Shown: positions 1 through 8,892, counted from the first letter of the stretch. The stretch is DNA of 64,000 nt from Hyphomicrobium_B sp001006785 (GCF_001006785.1 NZ_CDHO01000003.1:1550001-1614000); one strand, 5' to 3'. Numbers and translations: made by a program. The notes: generated by a model not told the origin, from the letters alone.

Positions 1-1
1 G

Positions 2-73
2 CGCGGCCTCTGGCATCCGCGCCGCAACGACATCGGCGTGCGTAATCCGTCCTCGCAGGAGGCCGCAGAATGA
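2..73 (+). CDS. cobN: 3' end of an upstream gene, probably CobN (cobaltochelatase large subunit), partial
   Basis: An open frame enters from the left edge and stops at a TGA that overlaps the ATG of cobG. Only about 23 residues are visible; they include RGLWHPRRN, which resembles the C-terminus of CobN, the ATP-dependent cobaltochelatase subunit that inserts cobalt into hydrogenobyrinate a,c-diamide. A cobN directly before cobG is plausible for an alphaproteobacterial cobalamin operon. The assignment rests on a very short tail plus position, so it is tentative; the open frame and the overlapping stop are directly visible. Confidence 0.5.
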   Translation, partial: RGLWHPRRNDIGVRNPSSQEAAE

Positions 74-1347
74 CATCGCGGTCGTCATTGCGCAAAGGCT
101 GGTGTCCGGGTGCGTTGCGGCCGATGCAGTCGGGCGACGGTCTGATATTGCGGGTCAGGCCGCGCGTCGGAACGCTGCGCCTCGCGGATTTGCTGACGAT
201 CGCGAAAGTCGCCGCTCAGTTCGGCTCCGGCGAAATCGATTTGACAAATCGCGGCAATCTGCAATTGCGCGGCCTCACCACCGCAAGCCATTCGCAAGCG
301 CTGGTGGCGCTGAGCGAAACCGGTCTGATCGATGCCGATGAAGGCGCCGAAGCGATCCGCAATATCATCGTCGATCCGCTGAGCGGCATGGATCCGGCAC
401 GCGCCGACGTCCAGCCTCTGGCCGCCGCGCTCGAAAAGGTTCTGCTGACGAACAGCATGTTCTGGCAACTGCCGGCGAAGTTCGGTTGGAGCTTTTCCGC
501 CACAAGGGATATGCGCGTCGGCGATCGCGCGACCGACATCATGGTGTCGTCGATCGCCCACGACACCTATGCGGTGTTTCTCGATGGCGCTGCGGAAATT
601 GGCGTGCGGTTGCCGTCGAACCATGTTGTCGAAGCCGTTACACGGCTCGCGGCGGTCTTCCTTGAGCTTCGCATCCGTGATCAGTTCATCTCGCGGATGA
701 AAGATGCGGTTGCGCGCAGCGGCAGCGCAACGCTCTATGCGGCTGCGGGCCTGGAGTCGGAAATGCTCCCCGCCGTCGCGCCGGATTCCCTTCCGGTTCC
801 ACCGGTCGGCGCGCACAAACACAGCGGACAGATTTTTGCCGTTGGCGTCGGACTTCCATTCGGACGCATAGATGCGCATCAGCTGCAAGCTTTGTGTGCC
901 GCCGCTTCTCAGACCGGAGCCGAGGTCGCCCGCACGAGCCCGCAGCGCGTTCTCGTCTTTCCGGTCGCGGACGATACACGACGCCACGAGGTCCTGACGG
1001 AAGCAGAACGCCTCGGCTTGATCACGGAGCCGGACGATCCGCGCCTCTTTTTCGACGTCTGCCCCGGCTCACACGGATGCGCGAACGCGACGACGGATAC
1101 CCGGCAGGACGCCCGCCGCATCGCCGATCGCCTCCGCAGCCAAGCACTTTTACCATCGGTCCATGTTTCGGGCTGCGAAAAAGGGTGTGCGCGGCGCGGA
1201 GCCGCCGCATTGACACTCGTCGCGCGCGATGGCCGTTACGACCTGATCTGTGATGACGGACCGGCAGGCCGCGTCGCCCTCGCAGCCGTAAGTCCTGCAG
1301 ACATCGAATCCGCTGTGGCCCGTTACCTTATCGAGCATGCCCGATGA
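70..1347 (+). CDS. cobG: Precorrin-3B synthase CobG
   Basis: Cytoplasmic mono-oxygenase of the oxygen-dependent cobalamin pathway, converting precorrin-3A to precorrin-3B by C-20 hydroxylation and lactone formation. The 425-residue protein has the nitrite/sulfite-reductase ferredoxin-like architecture. Cluster-binding cysteines are visible as CPGSHGC (near residue 331) and CEKGC (near residue 368). The start ATG overlaps the preceding stop and the end overlaps the cobH start (ATGA), which implies translational coupling. CobG here, rather than the alternative CobZ or the anaerobic CbiG/CbiH route, marks the pathway as aerobic. Confidence 0.95.
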   Translation: MTSRSSLRKGWCPGALRPMQSGDGLILRVRPRVGTLRLADLLTIAKVAAQFGSGEIDLTNRGNLQLRGLTTASHSQALVALSETGLIDADEGAEAIRNIIVDPLSGMDPARADVQPLAAALEKVLLTNSMFWQLPAKFGWSFSATRDMRVGDRATDIMVSSIAHDTYAVFLDGAAEIGVRLPSNHVVEAVTRLAAVFLELRIRDQFISRMKDAVARSGSATLYAAAGLESEMLPAVAPDSLPVPPVGAHKHSGQIFAVGVGLPFGRIDAHQLQALCAAASQTGAEVARTSPQRVLVFPVADDTRRHEVLTEAERLGLITEPDDPRLFFDVCPGSHGCANATTDTRQDARRIADRLRSQALLPSVHVSGCEKGCARRGAAALTLVARDGRYDLICDDGPAGRVALAAVSPADIESAVARYLIEHAR

Positions 1348-1985
1348 CGAGCACCAAGACGACCCAAGACTACATTCGCGACGGCGCTGCGATCTATGCG
1401 CGGTCGTTTGCGATCATCCGCGCGGAAGCTGATCTTGCCGGTCTCTCACCCGAGGAAGAGCGCGTCGCGGTTCGCATCGTGCATGCCTGCGGCATGGTCG
1501 ATATCGTGCGCGACCTTGTCATGTCGCCGACCTTCGCGGCGTCCGCATCAATGGCGCTGAAGAACGGCGCTCCGATTCTTTGCGACTCGATGATGGTCGC
1601 GGACGGCGTGACGCGCGCCCGCCTTCCGGCAAAGAACGACGTCATCTGCACGTTGCGCGATCCGCGCGTTCCAGAGATCGCAGCGGAAATCGGCAACACG
1701 CGAACGGCAGCCGCGATGGAGCTTTGGCGTCCGCATCTCACCGGTTCGCTCGTCGTCGTCGGCAATGCGCCGACCGCGCTCTTCCGGCTCTTCGAAATGC
1801 TTGACGAGGGTGTTCCGAAACCGGCGGCCGTCATCGGAATGCCGGTCGGTTTCGTCGGCGCGGCGGAATCGAAAGACACGCTTGCGGCCGACGGCCGTGT
1901 CCCGTTCGCGATCATCAAAGGCCGCAAAGGCGGAAGCGCGATGGCCGCTGCCGCCGTCAATGCGCTTGCAAGCGAGGCCGAATGA
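1344..1985 (+). CDS. cobH: Precorrin-8X methylmutase CobH
   Basis: Moves the methyl group from C-11 to C-12 of precorrin-8X, giving hydrogenobyrinic acid. The length of 213 residues is normal for the family. The conserved RIVHACGMVD segment carries the histidine (about residue 47) equivalent to the catalytic histidine of characterised CobH. The N-terminal YIRDGAAIYARSF block and the LCDSMMVADGV block are also typical. The gene is joined to cobG and cobI by 4-base ATGA overlaps, so it sits in the middle of one coupled transcript. Confidence 0.95.
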   Translation: MTSTKTTQDYIRDGAAIYARSFAIIRAEADLAGLSPEEERVAVRIVHACGMVDIVRDLVMSPTFAASASMALKNGAPILCDSMMVADGVTRARLPAKNDVICTLRDPRVPEIAAEIGNTRTAAAMELWRPHLTGSLVVVGNAPTALFRLFEMLDEGVPKPAAVIGMPVGFVGAAESKDTLAADGRVPFAIIKGRKGGSAMAAAAVNALASEAE

Positions 1986-2725
1986 CGGTCAATCCGACGG
2001 GAACATTGTATGGCGTCGGTCTTGGTCCGGGAGACCCTGACCTCGTGACGCTGAAAGCCGCGCGCATCCTGAAAACCGCGCCGGTCATCGCGCATTTTCG
2101 CAAGAAGGGCCGGGCGGGTCATGCTTGGACCATCGCCGCGCCGCACTTGAACGGCGAGGCGAGCGAAGCCGCATTCGAATATCCGGTGACGACCGAAATC
2201 GATTTCCGCGAAGACGCCTACGTCGATGCGATCCGCGATTTCTACACGGCGAGCGCGCAGGCAATCATGCAGCATCTCGCCGAAGGGCGCGACGTTGCGC
2301 TGCTCTGCGAAGGCGATCCATTTTTCTACGGCTCGTTCCTTCACATGTACGACCGCATCAGAAGCGCTTACCCCGTTCGTGTCGTTCCGGGCATCACGGG
2401 CATGTCGGGATGCTGGACGGCGGCGGCCGCTCCGATCACCTACGGCGATGATATCCTGATGGTCCTGCCCGGAACGCTCGACGGCGCCGCTCTTGCGTCG
2501 CATCTGAGGACGGCCGACGCCGCGGTGATCATGAAGGTCGGCCACAACATCGATAAGATCAAGCGCGCGCTGCACGACGCAGGCCGTGCCGCAGACGCGA
2601 TCTATGTCGAACGCGGAACGATGCAGGGCGAACGGGTCGTGCCGCTCGCGGAACTCGAAGACTGCGCCGTGCCCTATTTCTCGATCATTCTTTTGCCCGG
2701 CGGGCGAGGACGGCGCATCGCATGA
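1982..2725 (+). CDS. cobI: Precorrin-2 C(20)-methyltransferase CobI
   Basis: SAM-dependent methyltransferase that methylates precorrin-2 at C-20. It is a 247-residue member of the tetrapyrrole methylase family. The N-terminal glycine loop GVGLGPGDPDLVTLKA and the downstream LCEGDPFFYGSF motif build the SAM and substrate cleft. It overlaps cobH and cobJ by four bases each. Among the several paralogous methylases here, CobI is identified by the N-terminus (early KAARIL) and its operon position. Confidence 0.93.
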   Translation: MTVNPTGTLYGVGLGPGDPDLVTLKAARILKTAPVIAHFRKKGRAGHAWTIAAPHLNGEASEAAFEYPVTTEIDFREDAYVDAIRDFYTASAQAIMQHLAEGRDVALLCEGDPFFYGSFLHMYDRIRSAYPVRVVPGITGMSGCWTAAAAPITYGDDILMVLPGTLDGAALASHLRTADAAVIMKVGHNIDKIKRALHDAGRAADAIYVERGTMQGERVVPLAELEDCAVPYFSIILLPGGRGRRIA

Positions 2726-3480
2726 ACGGACAATTGACGATCGTCGGATTGGGGCCAGGCCCGTCCGAATGGATTACGCCCGCCGCCGATGCAACCGTCT
2801 CGACCGCTGACGTCGTGCTCGGTTATGAGAGCTATCTTGCACGATTGACGCCGCGCCGCGGGCAAGTCTTCGAAGCCTCCGACAATCGCGAGGAGCTTGC
2901 GCGCGCCAAGCGGGCTCTCGAAATCGCATCGTCCGGCAAACGCGTCGTCGTCGTTTCCGGCGGCGATCCCGGCGTCTTCGCAATGGCCGCAGCAGTGTTC
3001 GAAGCCGTCGACAATGCGCCGGATCTGGCGAACGATATCGACATTCGTGTCGAGCCGGGCGTCACCGCAATGCTGGCGGCGGCAGCGCGCATCGGCGCGC
3101 CATTGGGCCACGACTTCTGCGCCATTTCGCTCTCGGACAATCTGAAGCCTTGGGCGACGATCGAGAAACGCCTGCGGCTTGCGGCGGAAGCGGATTTCGT
3201 CATCGCACTTTATAATCCGGCCTCGAAAGCTCGGCCCGATCAAATCCAGGAAGCGTTCCGGATCCTGAGCACGATCCGCGCGCCGGAAACCATTGTCGCG
3301 TTTGCGCGTGCCGTTGGCCGCGCCGACGAGTCGATCGAGATCACGACATTAGCCGACGCCGCGAAGGCGACATGCGACATGCGCACGGTCGTCCTCGTCG
3401 GCTCGCCGTCGACGCGCGCCGTACAAGGCAGCCACGGCCGCACATGGGTTTACACGCCGCGTTTCGTGCGGGTCGCATGA
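2722..3480 (+). CDS. cobJ: Precorrin-3B C(17)-methyltransferase CobJ
   Basis: SAM-dependent methylase that performs the ring contraction step, methylating C-17 of precorrin-3B to give precorrin-4. The protein has 252 residues. IVGLGPGPSEWITPAA is the SAM-binding start, VVSGGDPGVFAMAA the second glycine loop, and ALYNPASKARP a segment characteristic of the CobJ/CbiH subgroup. The start overlaps cobI. The last 31 bases overlap the 3' end of cobK, which lies on the opposite strand, so the two genes are tail to tail. Confidence 0.94.
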   Translation: MNGQLTIVGLGPGPSEWITPAADATVSTADVVLGYESYLARLTPRRGQVFEASDNREELARAKRALEIASSGKRVVVVSGGDPGVFAMAAAVFEAVDNAPDLANDIDIRVEPGVTAMLAAAARIGAPLGHDFCAISLSDNLKPWATIEKRLRLAAEADFVIALYNPASKARPDQIQEAFRILSTIRAPETIVAFARAVGRADESIEITTLADAAKATCDMRTVVLVGSPSTRAVQGSHGRTWVYTPRFVRVA

Positions 3481-4235
3481 TGATGCGCGATCCAGGACAG
3501 CGCCTCGTCGCTTGTCGTGACGGTATGCCGTTTCGCGATGTCCGGCCGCTTCACGATATGGACGGGCAACTGCAATGCGCGCGCCGCCGCGATTTTCGAG
3601 TACGCCGCATCCCCGCCGGAGTTCTTCGCCAGCACACGCGCAATCCGATATTCACGAAACAAAGCGATATCGTCTTCCGTCCGGAACGGGCCGCGTGCAG
3701 AAATGATGACGGCCTCCGGCAGCTCCGCGGGCGGCGCGCTCGGATCGACGACACGGATGACGTAACGATGCTGCGGTTTCGCGCAAAGCAAAGGGATCGC
3801 CGAGCGGCCGAGCGCCGAGAAGACGGTGCTCGGAGCGTCGGGCAAAGCCGCGATCGCATCCTCGACGGTCGCATGCTCGATCCAAATATCGCGATCAGTC
3901 CGCTGCCAGGGCGGCCGTTCGATTGCGAGCAACGGCACCTTCGCCTTCGTGCAAGCCGCGATCGCGTTGTTGCTGATTTGAGCCGCGAACGGATGCGTCG
4001 CATCGATGACGATGTCGACGCCGTTCTGAACCAGATAATGCGCGAGCCCATCGACACCGCCGAAGCCGCCCACACGAACCGGAACGGGGCTCGGAGCAGC
4101 CTTGCTTGTTCGTCCGGCGAGCGACAGCACGGCGGCGACGCCGGGCATCTGCGCCAGGGCTTTCGCAAGGCGCGTGGCCTCGCTCGTTCCTCCGAGCAGA
4201 AGCAGCTTGAGCGGTTTCTGTGTCGTCGCGTCCAT
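3450..4235 (-). CDS. cobK: Precorrin-6A reductase CobK
   Basis: NADPH-dependent reductase converting precorrin-6A to precorrin-6B. The 261-residue protein starts with a Rossmann-like LLLLGGTSEATRLAKAL loop and has the family motif IDATHPFAAQISNNA near the middle. It is the only cob gene in the cluster on the minus strand. Its end overlaps cobJ convergently and its start lies 17 bases from the divergently read cobL. Because of this inversion it must have its own promoter inside or near the cobL 5' region; none was recognised. Confidence 0.93.
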   Translation of the reverse strand: MDATTQKPLKLLLLGGTSEATRLAKALAQMPGVAAVLSLAGRTSKAAPSPVPVRVGGFGGVDGLAHYLVQNGVDIVIDATHPFAAQISNNAIAACTKAKVPLLAIERPPWQRTDRDIWIEHATVEDAIAALPDAPSTVFSALGRSAIPLLCAKPQHRYVIRVVDPSAPPAELPEAVIISARGPFRTEDDIALFREYRIARVLAKNSGGDAAYSKIAAARALQLPVHIVKRPDIAKRHTVTTSDEALSWIAHHHATRTKRGV

Positions 4236-4252
4236 GATGAAAGCCCCATGCC

Positions 4253-5476
4253 ATGAGCGGGCGCTGGTTGTCCATCATCGGCATTGGTGAAGACGGCCGC
4301 GCGGGCCTCGGCGCGGCCGCAAACGCGCTGATCGACTCCGCCGAGTTGATCGTTGGCGGCGAACGCCATCTCGCGCTGGTCGGCGACACACGCGGCGCGA
4401 AGATGCAATGGCGCACGCCGCTCGATGCGACGAGCCAGGATATATTGGCGCGGCGCGGCAAGCCGGTCGCCGTGCTCGTCTCCGGCGATCCGTTCTGGTT
4501 CGGCGCGGGCGTCACGCTGACGCGCACGATTCCAATCGACGAGATGCTGGTCGTCACGTCGCCGTCGAGTTTTTCGCTCGCTGCGTCACGGCTCGGGTGG
4601 GCGCTGCAGGATACGGTGACGCTCGGCCTCAACATGCGTGGCTTGACGCCGCTTCTGCGTCGCCACGTGCAGCACGGACGCAAGATCTTGGCGCTCGCGT
4701 TGAATGGCGAGACGCCGGGCGAGGTCGCGAAATTGCTGACGTCGGCGGGATATGGCCCGAGTGCGATCAGCGTCCTCGAAGCGCTCGGCGGTCCGCGCGA
4801 GCGCATTCGTTCGACGACGGCGGAAGCATTCGCGCTGACTGACGTCAATCCGTTGAACGTGATCGCCATCGATGTCGGAGCTGGTCCCGAAGCGATGCCG
4901 ATCCCTTACGCTGCGGGCTTGCCGGACACATACTTCGAGAACGACGGACAGTTGACCAAGCGCGAGGTGCGCGCGGTGACGCTGTCGTCGCTGCAACCCG
5001 GCGCGGGCGAACTTTTGTGGGACATCGGCGCGGGCAGCGGATCGGTGGGCATCGAATGGATGCTCGCACATCCCGCCAACCGCGCCATCGGCATCGAGCG
5101 AGACGAGACGCGCGCGGCCCGCGCCGTACGCAATGCCATCGCGCTCGGCGTTCCGCAACTCGATATCCGCAAAGGCTCCGCACCGGACGCGCTCGACGGC
5201 TTGCCTTCACCCGACGCAATTTTCATCGGCAGCGGCTCGGCTTTCCGCGAACTGATCGATACGTGCTGGAACGCGCTGAAGCCGGGTGGCCGCATCGTCG
5301 TCAACAGTGTGACGCTCGAATCGGAGCTCGGCGTGCTCGCGGCCTACCATGCACACGGCGGAACGCTGACGCGGTTCGCTGTCGAGCGCGCCGGACCGCT
5401 CGGCAAGCGCATGACATGGCGGCCCGCGCTGCCGATAATTCAGTGGGTCAGCCGCAAGCCGGGGGCCGAGGCATGA
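4253..5476 (+). CDS. cobL: Precorrin-6Y C5,15-methyltransferase (decarboxylating) CobL
   Basis: Bifunctional enzyme methylating C-5 and C-15 of precorrin-6B and decarboxylating the C-12 acetate, giving precorrin-8X. The 407 residues form two domains: an N-terminal CbiE-like tetrapyrrole methylase (about 1-205, SIIGIGEDGRAGL start, VLVSGDPFWFGAG) and a C-terminal CbiT-like SAM methyltransferase (about 215-407, LLWDIGAGSGSVGIEW near residue 255). It is the first plus-strand gene after the inverted cobK and overlaps cobE by four bases. Confidence 0.95.
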   Translation: MSGRWLSIIGIGEDGRAGLGAAANALIDSAELIVGGERHLALVGDTRGAKMQWRTPLDATSQDILARRGKPVAVLVSGDPFWFGAGVTLTRTIPIDEMLVVTSPSSFSLAASRLGWALQDTVTLGLNMRGLTPLLRRHVQHGRKILALALNGETPGEVAKLLTSAGYGPSAISVLEALGGPRERIRSTTAEAFALTDVNPLNVIAIDVGAGPEAMPIPYAAGLPDTYFENDGQLTKREVRAVTLSSLQPGAGELLWDIGAGSGSVGIEWMLAHPANRAIGIERDETRAARAVRNAIALGVPQLDIRKGSAPDALDGLPSPDAIFIGSGSAFRELIDTCWNALKPGGRIVVNSVTLESELGVLAAYHAHGGTLTRFAVERAGPLGKRMTWRPALPIIQWVSRKPGAEA

Positions 5477-5856
5477 TCGCTATTGGTATCGGCGCCAACA
5501 GCAAAGCGCGAGACGAGGACTTTGCCTCAGCTCTCGCAAGCATTCGTGCCGAAACCGGAGGCGATGTCGTCGCGACATTCGAAGACGCGCCGTTTCGCCC
5601 GCTGCTGCAAACGGCCGCTTCGCGGCAGTCGCTTGCACATCGCGCATTGCCGCTTGCGGATCTGCGAGCCAGAAATGACGATTGCCGTACGCGCTCGGAA
5701 CCATCGCTCGCGCTCTACGGCGTCGCCTCGATCGCTGAAGCGTCAGCGCTCGCAGCCGCAGGCCCGAGCTCGAAATTGATCGCTGCGAGACGCATCATCG
5801 GCAACGTGACAGTCGCAGCGGCCAGATCCGCCGATACGAAAGAAAGCCCGCAATGA
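5473..5856 (+). CDS. cobE: Cobalamin biosynthesis protein CobE (CbiG C-terminal-like)
   Basis: Small 127-residue protein of the CobE/CbiG C-terminal family, thought to assist the aerobic corrin pathway, possibly by binding an intermediate. The start at 5473 overlaps the cobL stop (ATGA). Typical features are the opening AIGIGANSKA and the later EASALAAAGPSSKLIAAR segment. A longer in-frame opening reaches upstream into cobL but would almost completely overlap it, so the internal ATG is chosen. The stop overlaps the cobM start. The precise biochemical role remains uncertain for the whole family. Confidence 0.82.
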   Translation: MIAIGIGANSKARDEDFASALASIRAETGGDVVATFEDAPFRPLLQTAASRQSLAHRALPLADLRARNDDCRTRSEPSLALYGVASIAEASALAAAGPSSKLIAARRIIGNVTVAAARSADTKESPQ

Positions 5857-6608
5857 CAGTGCATTTTATCGGAGCAGGTCCGGGCGCCGCCGATCTCATT
5901 ACCATACGCGGCCGCGATTTGATCGCGCGCTCGGCGGTCTGCCTCTATGCCGGATCGCTGGTGCCGCAAGCGCTTCTCACTCACTGTCCGGCCGGAGCGG
6001 AGATCGTCGACACCGCGCCGATGACGCTCGACGAAATCGTCGCCCGCATCGAGAAGGCAACCGGCGAAGGCAAGGACGTGGCGCGTTTGCATTCCGGCGA
6101 TCTCTCGATATGGAGCGCGCTCGGCGAGCAGCTGCGTCGCCTCGATCAACTGAAAATTCCATACACGATCACGCCTGGCGTTCCGGCTTTTGCAGCTGCG
6201 TCGGCGGCACTTGCGCGCGAGTTGACATTGCCCGAAGTCGCGCAATCGGTCGTCCTGACGCGCACGTCCGGCCGCGCATCGTCGATGCCGGAAACTGAAA
6301 CGCTCGAGGCCTTCGCAGCGACGCGTGCGACGCTCGCCGTGCACCTCTCGATCCACACGATCGCGGATGTCGTGCAGCGCGTGCTGCCGTACTATGGCGC
6401 CGATTGCCCGGCCGCCGTCGTCTATCGCGCGACGTGGCCCGACGAGCATGCCGTGCGAGGGACTCTCGCGACGATTGTCGCGCAAGCGTCCGAAATGTCC
6501 GTTGAGCGAACCGCGCTGGTTCTTATCGGCGAGGCGCTCGGGCGCGAGGACTTCCGAGAAAGCGCGCTCTATAGCGTCGATTACCGGCGCCGGTTTCGCG
6601 GCGGCTGA
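5853..6608 (+). CDS. cobM: Precorrin-4 C(11)-methyltransferase CobM
   Basis: SAM-dependent methylase transferring a methyl group to C-11 of precorrin-4 to form precorrin-5. The 251-residue protein opens with VHFIGAGPGAADLITIRGRD and contains CLYAGSLVP and ARLHSGDLSIWSALGEQ, both diagnostic for the CobM/CbiF subgroup. It is coupled to cobE by an ATGA overlap. A 13-base gap separates it from cobB. Confidence 0.95.
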   Translation: MTVHFIGAGPGAADLITIRGRDLIARSAVCLYAGSLVPQALLTHCPAGAEIVDTAPMTLDEIVARIEKATGEGKDVARLHSGDLSIWSALGEQLRRLDQLKIPYTITPGVPAFAAASAALARELTLPEVAQSVVLTRTSGRASSMPETETLEAFAATRATLAVHLSIHTIADVVQRVLPYYGADCPAAVVYRATWPDEHAVRGTLATIVAQASEMSVERTALVLIGEALGREDFRESALYSVDYRRRFRGG

Positions 6609-6621
6609 TGTGGATTGAAAC

Positions 6622-7944
6622 ATGTCTGAGACATCACCGCTCCCGCCTGGCTTGATCATCGGCGCACCGCGATCGGGATCGGGCAAGACGACAGTCACGC
6701 TCGGCTTATTGCGCGCATTGAAACGGCGCGGCCATTCCGTGCAGCCTTTCAAATGCGGCCCGGATTACATCGACCCGGCTTTCCATGTCGCCGCCGCCGG
6801 CCGCGAGTCCTTCAACGTCGATAGCTGGGCGATGCGCTGGCCGCTCGTGGCAGGTCTTCTCTCACACGCTTCAAACGGCGCCGATATCGTGATCGTGGAA
6901 GGTTTGATGGGCTTCTACGACGGCGTCGTGCAGCCGGGACATTGGGGCAACGGCGCGAGTTCGGATCTCGCTGCGGCGACGGGTTGGCCTGCGATCCTCG
7001 TGCTCGACGTTTCGGGCCAATCCCAAACGGCCGCCGCCGTCGCGCGCGGCTTCATGAACTTTCGCGATCGCGTCGAAATCGCAGGCGTCATTCTCAATCG
7101 CGTCGGAAGCGCGCGTCATACCCGCTTCGTGTCGGAAGCACTGACGGCGGTCGGATTGCCCGTTGTCGGAGCATTGCCGCGCGAGGCGAACCTCGTTCTG
7201 CCCGAGCGCCACTTGGGGCTCGTGCAAGCCGAGGAAACGGCTGAGCTTGAGAGCCGCCTCGAGACGCTTGCGGATTTCATCGACGCCAACGTTGATATGG
7301 CGCGCATCGTCGAACTCGCAAAGCCTGGCTCCGTGAACTCCGGTCCATCCGTCACGATCCGTCCACCGGGGCAGCGCATCGCGCTGGCGCGCGACGCCGC
7401 GTTCTCATTCGTTTATCCGCACTTGCTCGCCGCCTGGCGTGAGGCAGGAGCGGAGATCGTCCCGTTCTCACCGCTTGCCGACGAAGTCCCCGATGCGACG
7501 GCGGACGTGATCTGGATGCCGGGCGGCTATCCCGAGCTACACGCAGGCCGTTTGGCCGCCGCGGATCGGTTAAAATCGGCGATGAGAAAGTTCGCCGAGA
7601 CGCGACCCGTCCACGGCGAGTGCGGTGGCTACATGACCCTTGGAACCGGCCTCGTCGACGCCTCGGGCGTGCGCCACGAGATGATCGGTCTTTTGGGACT
7701 GGAGACGTCCTTCGCGAAACGGAAGCTCAATCTCGGCTACAGAAAAGCCGAAATCGTCGAACCATGTGTGCTCGGAAACCCCGGCGATCAACTGACCGGA
7801 CACGAATTTCACTACGCAAGCGTCATATCTTCACCCGACGCGCCGCTATTCCATCTTCGCGATTCAGACGGCAACATCCTCACCCAACGCGGCAGCCGTC
7901 GCGGGTTGACCACCGGCTCCTTTCTTCACGTCGTTGACGTGTGA
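6622..7944 (+). CDS. cobB: Hydrogenobyrinic acid a,c-diamide synthase CobB
   Basis: Glutamine-dependent, ATP-using amidotransferase that amidates the a and c side chains before cobalt insertion. The protein has 440 residues. The N-terminal half carries the P-loop IIGAPRSGSGKTT (about residues 13-25). The C-terminal half is a class I glutaminase with the nucleophile cysteine in HGECGGYMTLG (about residue 334) and the histidine in GHEFHYAS. It is the last gene of this cobalamin run. Note that cobF (precorrin-6A synthase) and cobA are not in the window and must lie elsewhere if the pathway is complete. Confidence 0.95.
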   Translation: MSETSPLPPGLIIGAPRSGSGKTTVTLGLLRALKRRGHSVQPFKCGPDYIDPAFHVAAAGRESFNVDSWAMRWPLVAGLLSHASNGADIVIVEGLMGFYDGVVQPGHWGNGASSDLAAATGWPAILVLDVSGQSQTAAAVARGFMNFRDRVEIAGVILNRVGSARHTRFVSEALTAVGLPVVGALPREANLVLPERHLGLVQAEETAELESRLETLADFIDANVDMARIVELAKPGSVNSGPSVTIRPPGQRIALARDAAFSFVYPHLLAAWREAGAEIVPFSPLADEVPDATADVIWMPGGYPELHAGRLAAADRLKSAMRKFAETRPVHGECGGYMTLGTGLVDASGVRHEMIGLLGLETSFAKRKLNLGYRKAEIVEPCVLGNPGDQLTGHEFHYASVISSPDAPLFHLRDSDGNILTQRGSRRGLTTGSFLHVVDV

Positions 7945-8006
7945 ACCTCGTAACTTATTGATAAAAAGCGCTAAAGTTTAAAAGTTGGCAGACCTTGATA
8001 AGCTGC

Positions 8007-8032
8007 GGAACTTTTTCTCGCATCCACGCATT
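8007..8032 (+). promoter_or_regulatory. Candidate EcfG-type promoter of nepR-ecfG
   Basis: GGAAC at 8007-8011 is followed after 17 bases by CATT (8029-8032), one mismatch from the alphaproteobacterial EcfG consensus GGAAC-N16/17-CGTT. It lies about 75 bases upstream of the preferred nepR start. Autoregulation of nepR-ecfG by EcfG is common in this group. The mismatch in the -10 element makes this less secure than the site at 10066. Confidence 0.5.
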
Positions 8033-8107
8033 TAGGTCTAGACGACCAGTGGATCCGAGGTGCCTTCCAACCGCATGAATGGGTCCGAATTCAAGGGGTT
8101 TCTCAAT

Positions 8108-8332
8108 ATGGGCGCGAGCAGTGCCTCCAAACTGGGGGAATTAACGCCGTCACAAACGCAGTTGCCAGCCGAGCTGCAAGGGCAGATCGGCCAGCGCCTG
8201 CGCGAAGCTTACAACGAGCTGATCAGCGAGCCGGTTCCTGACCGCTTCATCAATCTGCTGCAGCAGCTGAAAGACCGGGAAGACAAGAACCCGGACGTTC
8301 CTCAGGAACAAGGTCAAGGGGGCAAAACGTGA
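8108..8332 (+). CDS. nepR: Anti-sigma factor NepR
   Basis: NepR binds and holds the general stress sigma factor EcfG until phosphorylated PhyR displaces it. The core IGQRLREAYNELISEPVPDRFINLLQQL is the two-helix NepR signature. The start at 8108 is preferred because AAGGGG lies 9 bases before it. In-frame alternatives are ATG 8075 and GTG 8060, which would add 11 or 16 residues with weaker ribosome-binding sites. The protein has 74 residues from 8108. The 3' end overlaps the GTG of ecfG (GTGA), which keeps anti-sigma and sigma in coupled synthesis. Confidence 0.9.
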   Translation: MGASSASKLGELTPSQTQLPAELQGQIGQRLREAYNELISEPVPDRFINLLQQLKDREDKNPDVPQEQGQGGKT

Positions 8333-8892
8333 CCAAGCCCACGGACGACCTTCAGACATTGTTGATCGGTTCTGTTCCGAACCTTCGAGCGTTCGCGAAC
8401 TCGTTATGTGGCGATCCAACGCGTGCTGACGATCTTGTTCAGGATACGCTCGTCAAGGCCTGGACCAATCTCGAGAGCTTTGAAAAAGGCTCCAATCTCA
8501 AGGCATGGCTGTTCACGATTTTGCGCAACACGTATTTCTCGGAGCTGCGCAAACGTCGCCGCGAAGTGGAAGACGCAGACAACGCGCTTGCCGAACGGAT
8601 GTCGATTTTGCCCGACCAGCATATCCATATGGACCTGATCGACTTCAAAAAAGCATTTGGAGTTTTGAGTGACGACCAGAAGGAAGTGCTCTTGCTCGTA
8701 GGAGCAGAAGGTTTTTCATATGAAGAAGCAGCCGAAATCACCGGCGCGGCCGTCGGTACGGTCAAAAGCAGGGTCAATCGAGCCAGGGTCGCATTGACCA
8801 AGGCACTCGGTCTCGAGTCGGGTGAGGATTTCACATCCAATCCGGAATTTATGGGTCTTGTTCGGCTTGGGCAGTCTGTTGTGCGCAGCTAG
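8329..8892 (+). CDS. ecfG: ECF sigma factor EcfG (ECF15 group)
   Basis: General stress response sigma factor. The 187-residue protein has sigma region 2 (about 10-80, CGDPTRADDLVQDTLVKAW, then LKAWLFTILRNTYFSELRK) and region 4 (about 115-170, FSYEEAAEITGAAVGTVKSR). The usual start is GTG at 8329, overlapping the nepR stop. It should direct RNA polymerase to GGAAC-N16/17-CGTT promoters; one such site is found 1.2 kb downstream in front of the DUF1328 gene. Partners are NepR (inhibitor) and PhyR (anti-anti-sigma), encoded on either side. Confidence 0.93.
   Translation: MTKPTDDLQTLLIGSVPNLRAFANSLCGDPTRADDLVQDTLVKAWTNLESFEKGSNLKAWLFTILRNTYFSELRKRRREVEDADNALAERMSILPDQHIHMDLIDFKKAFGVLSDDQKEVLLLVGAEGFSYEEAAEITGAAVGTVKSRVNRARVALTKALGLESGEDFTSNPEFMGLVRLGQSVVRS

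Noticed and set aside
5017..5472. Upstream extension of the cobE reading frame
   Set aside because: The extension is entirely antisense-free but overlaps the CbiT domain of cobL in another frame; the ATGA joint at 5473 gives a normal CobE length.
7945..8006. Terminator after cobB
   Set aside because: The segment is AT-rich but has no convincing stem followed by T residues.
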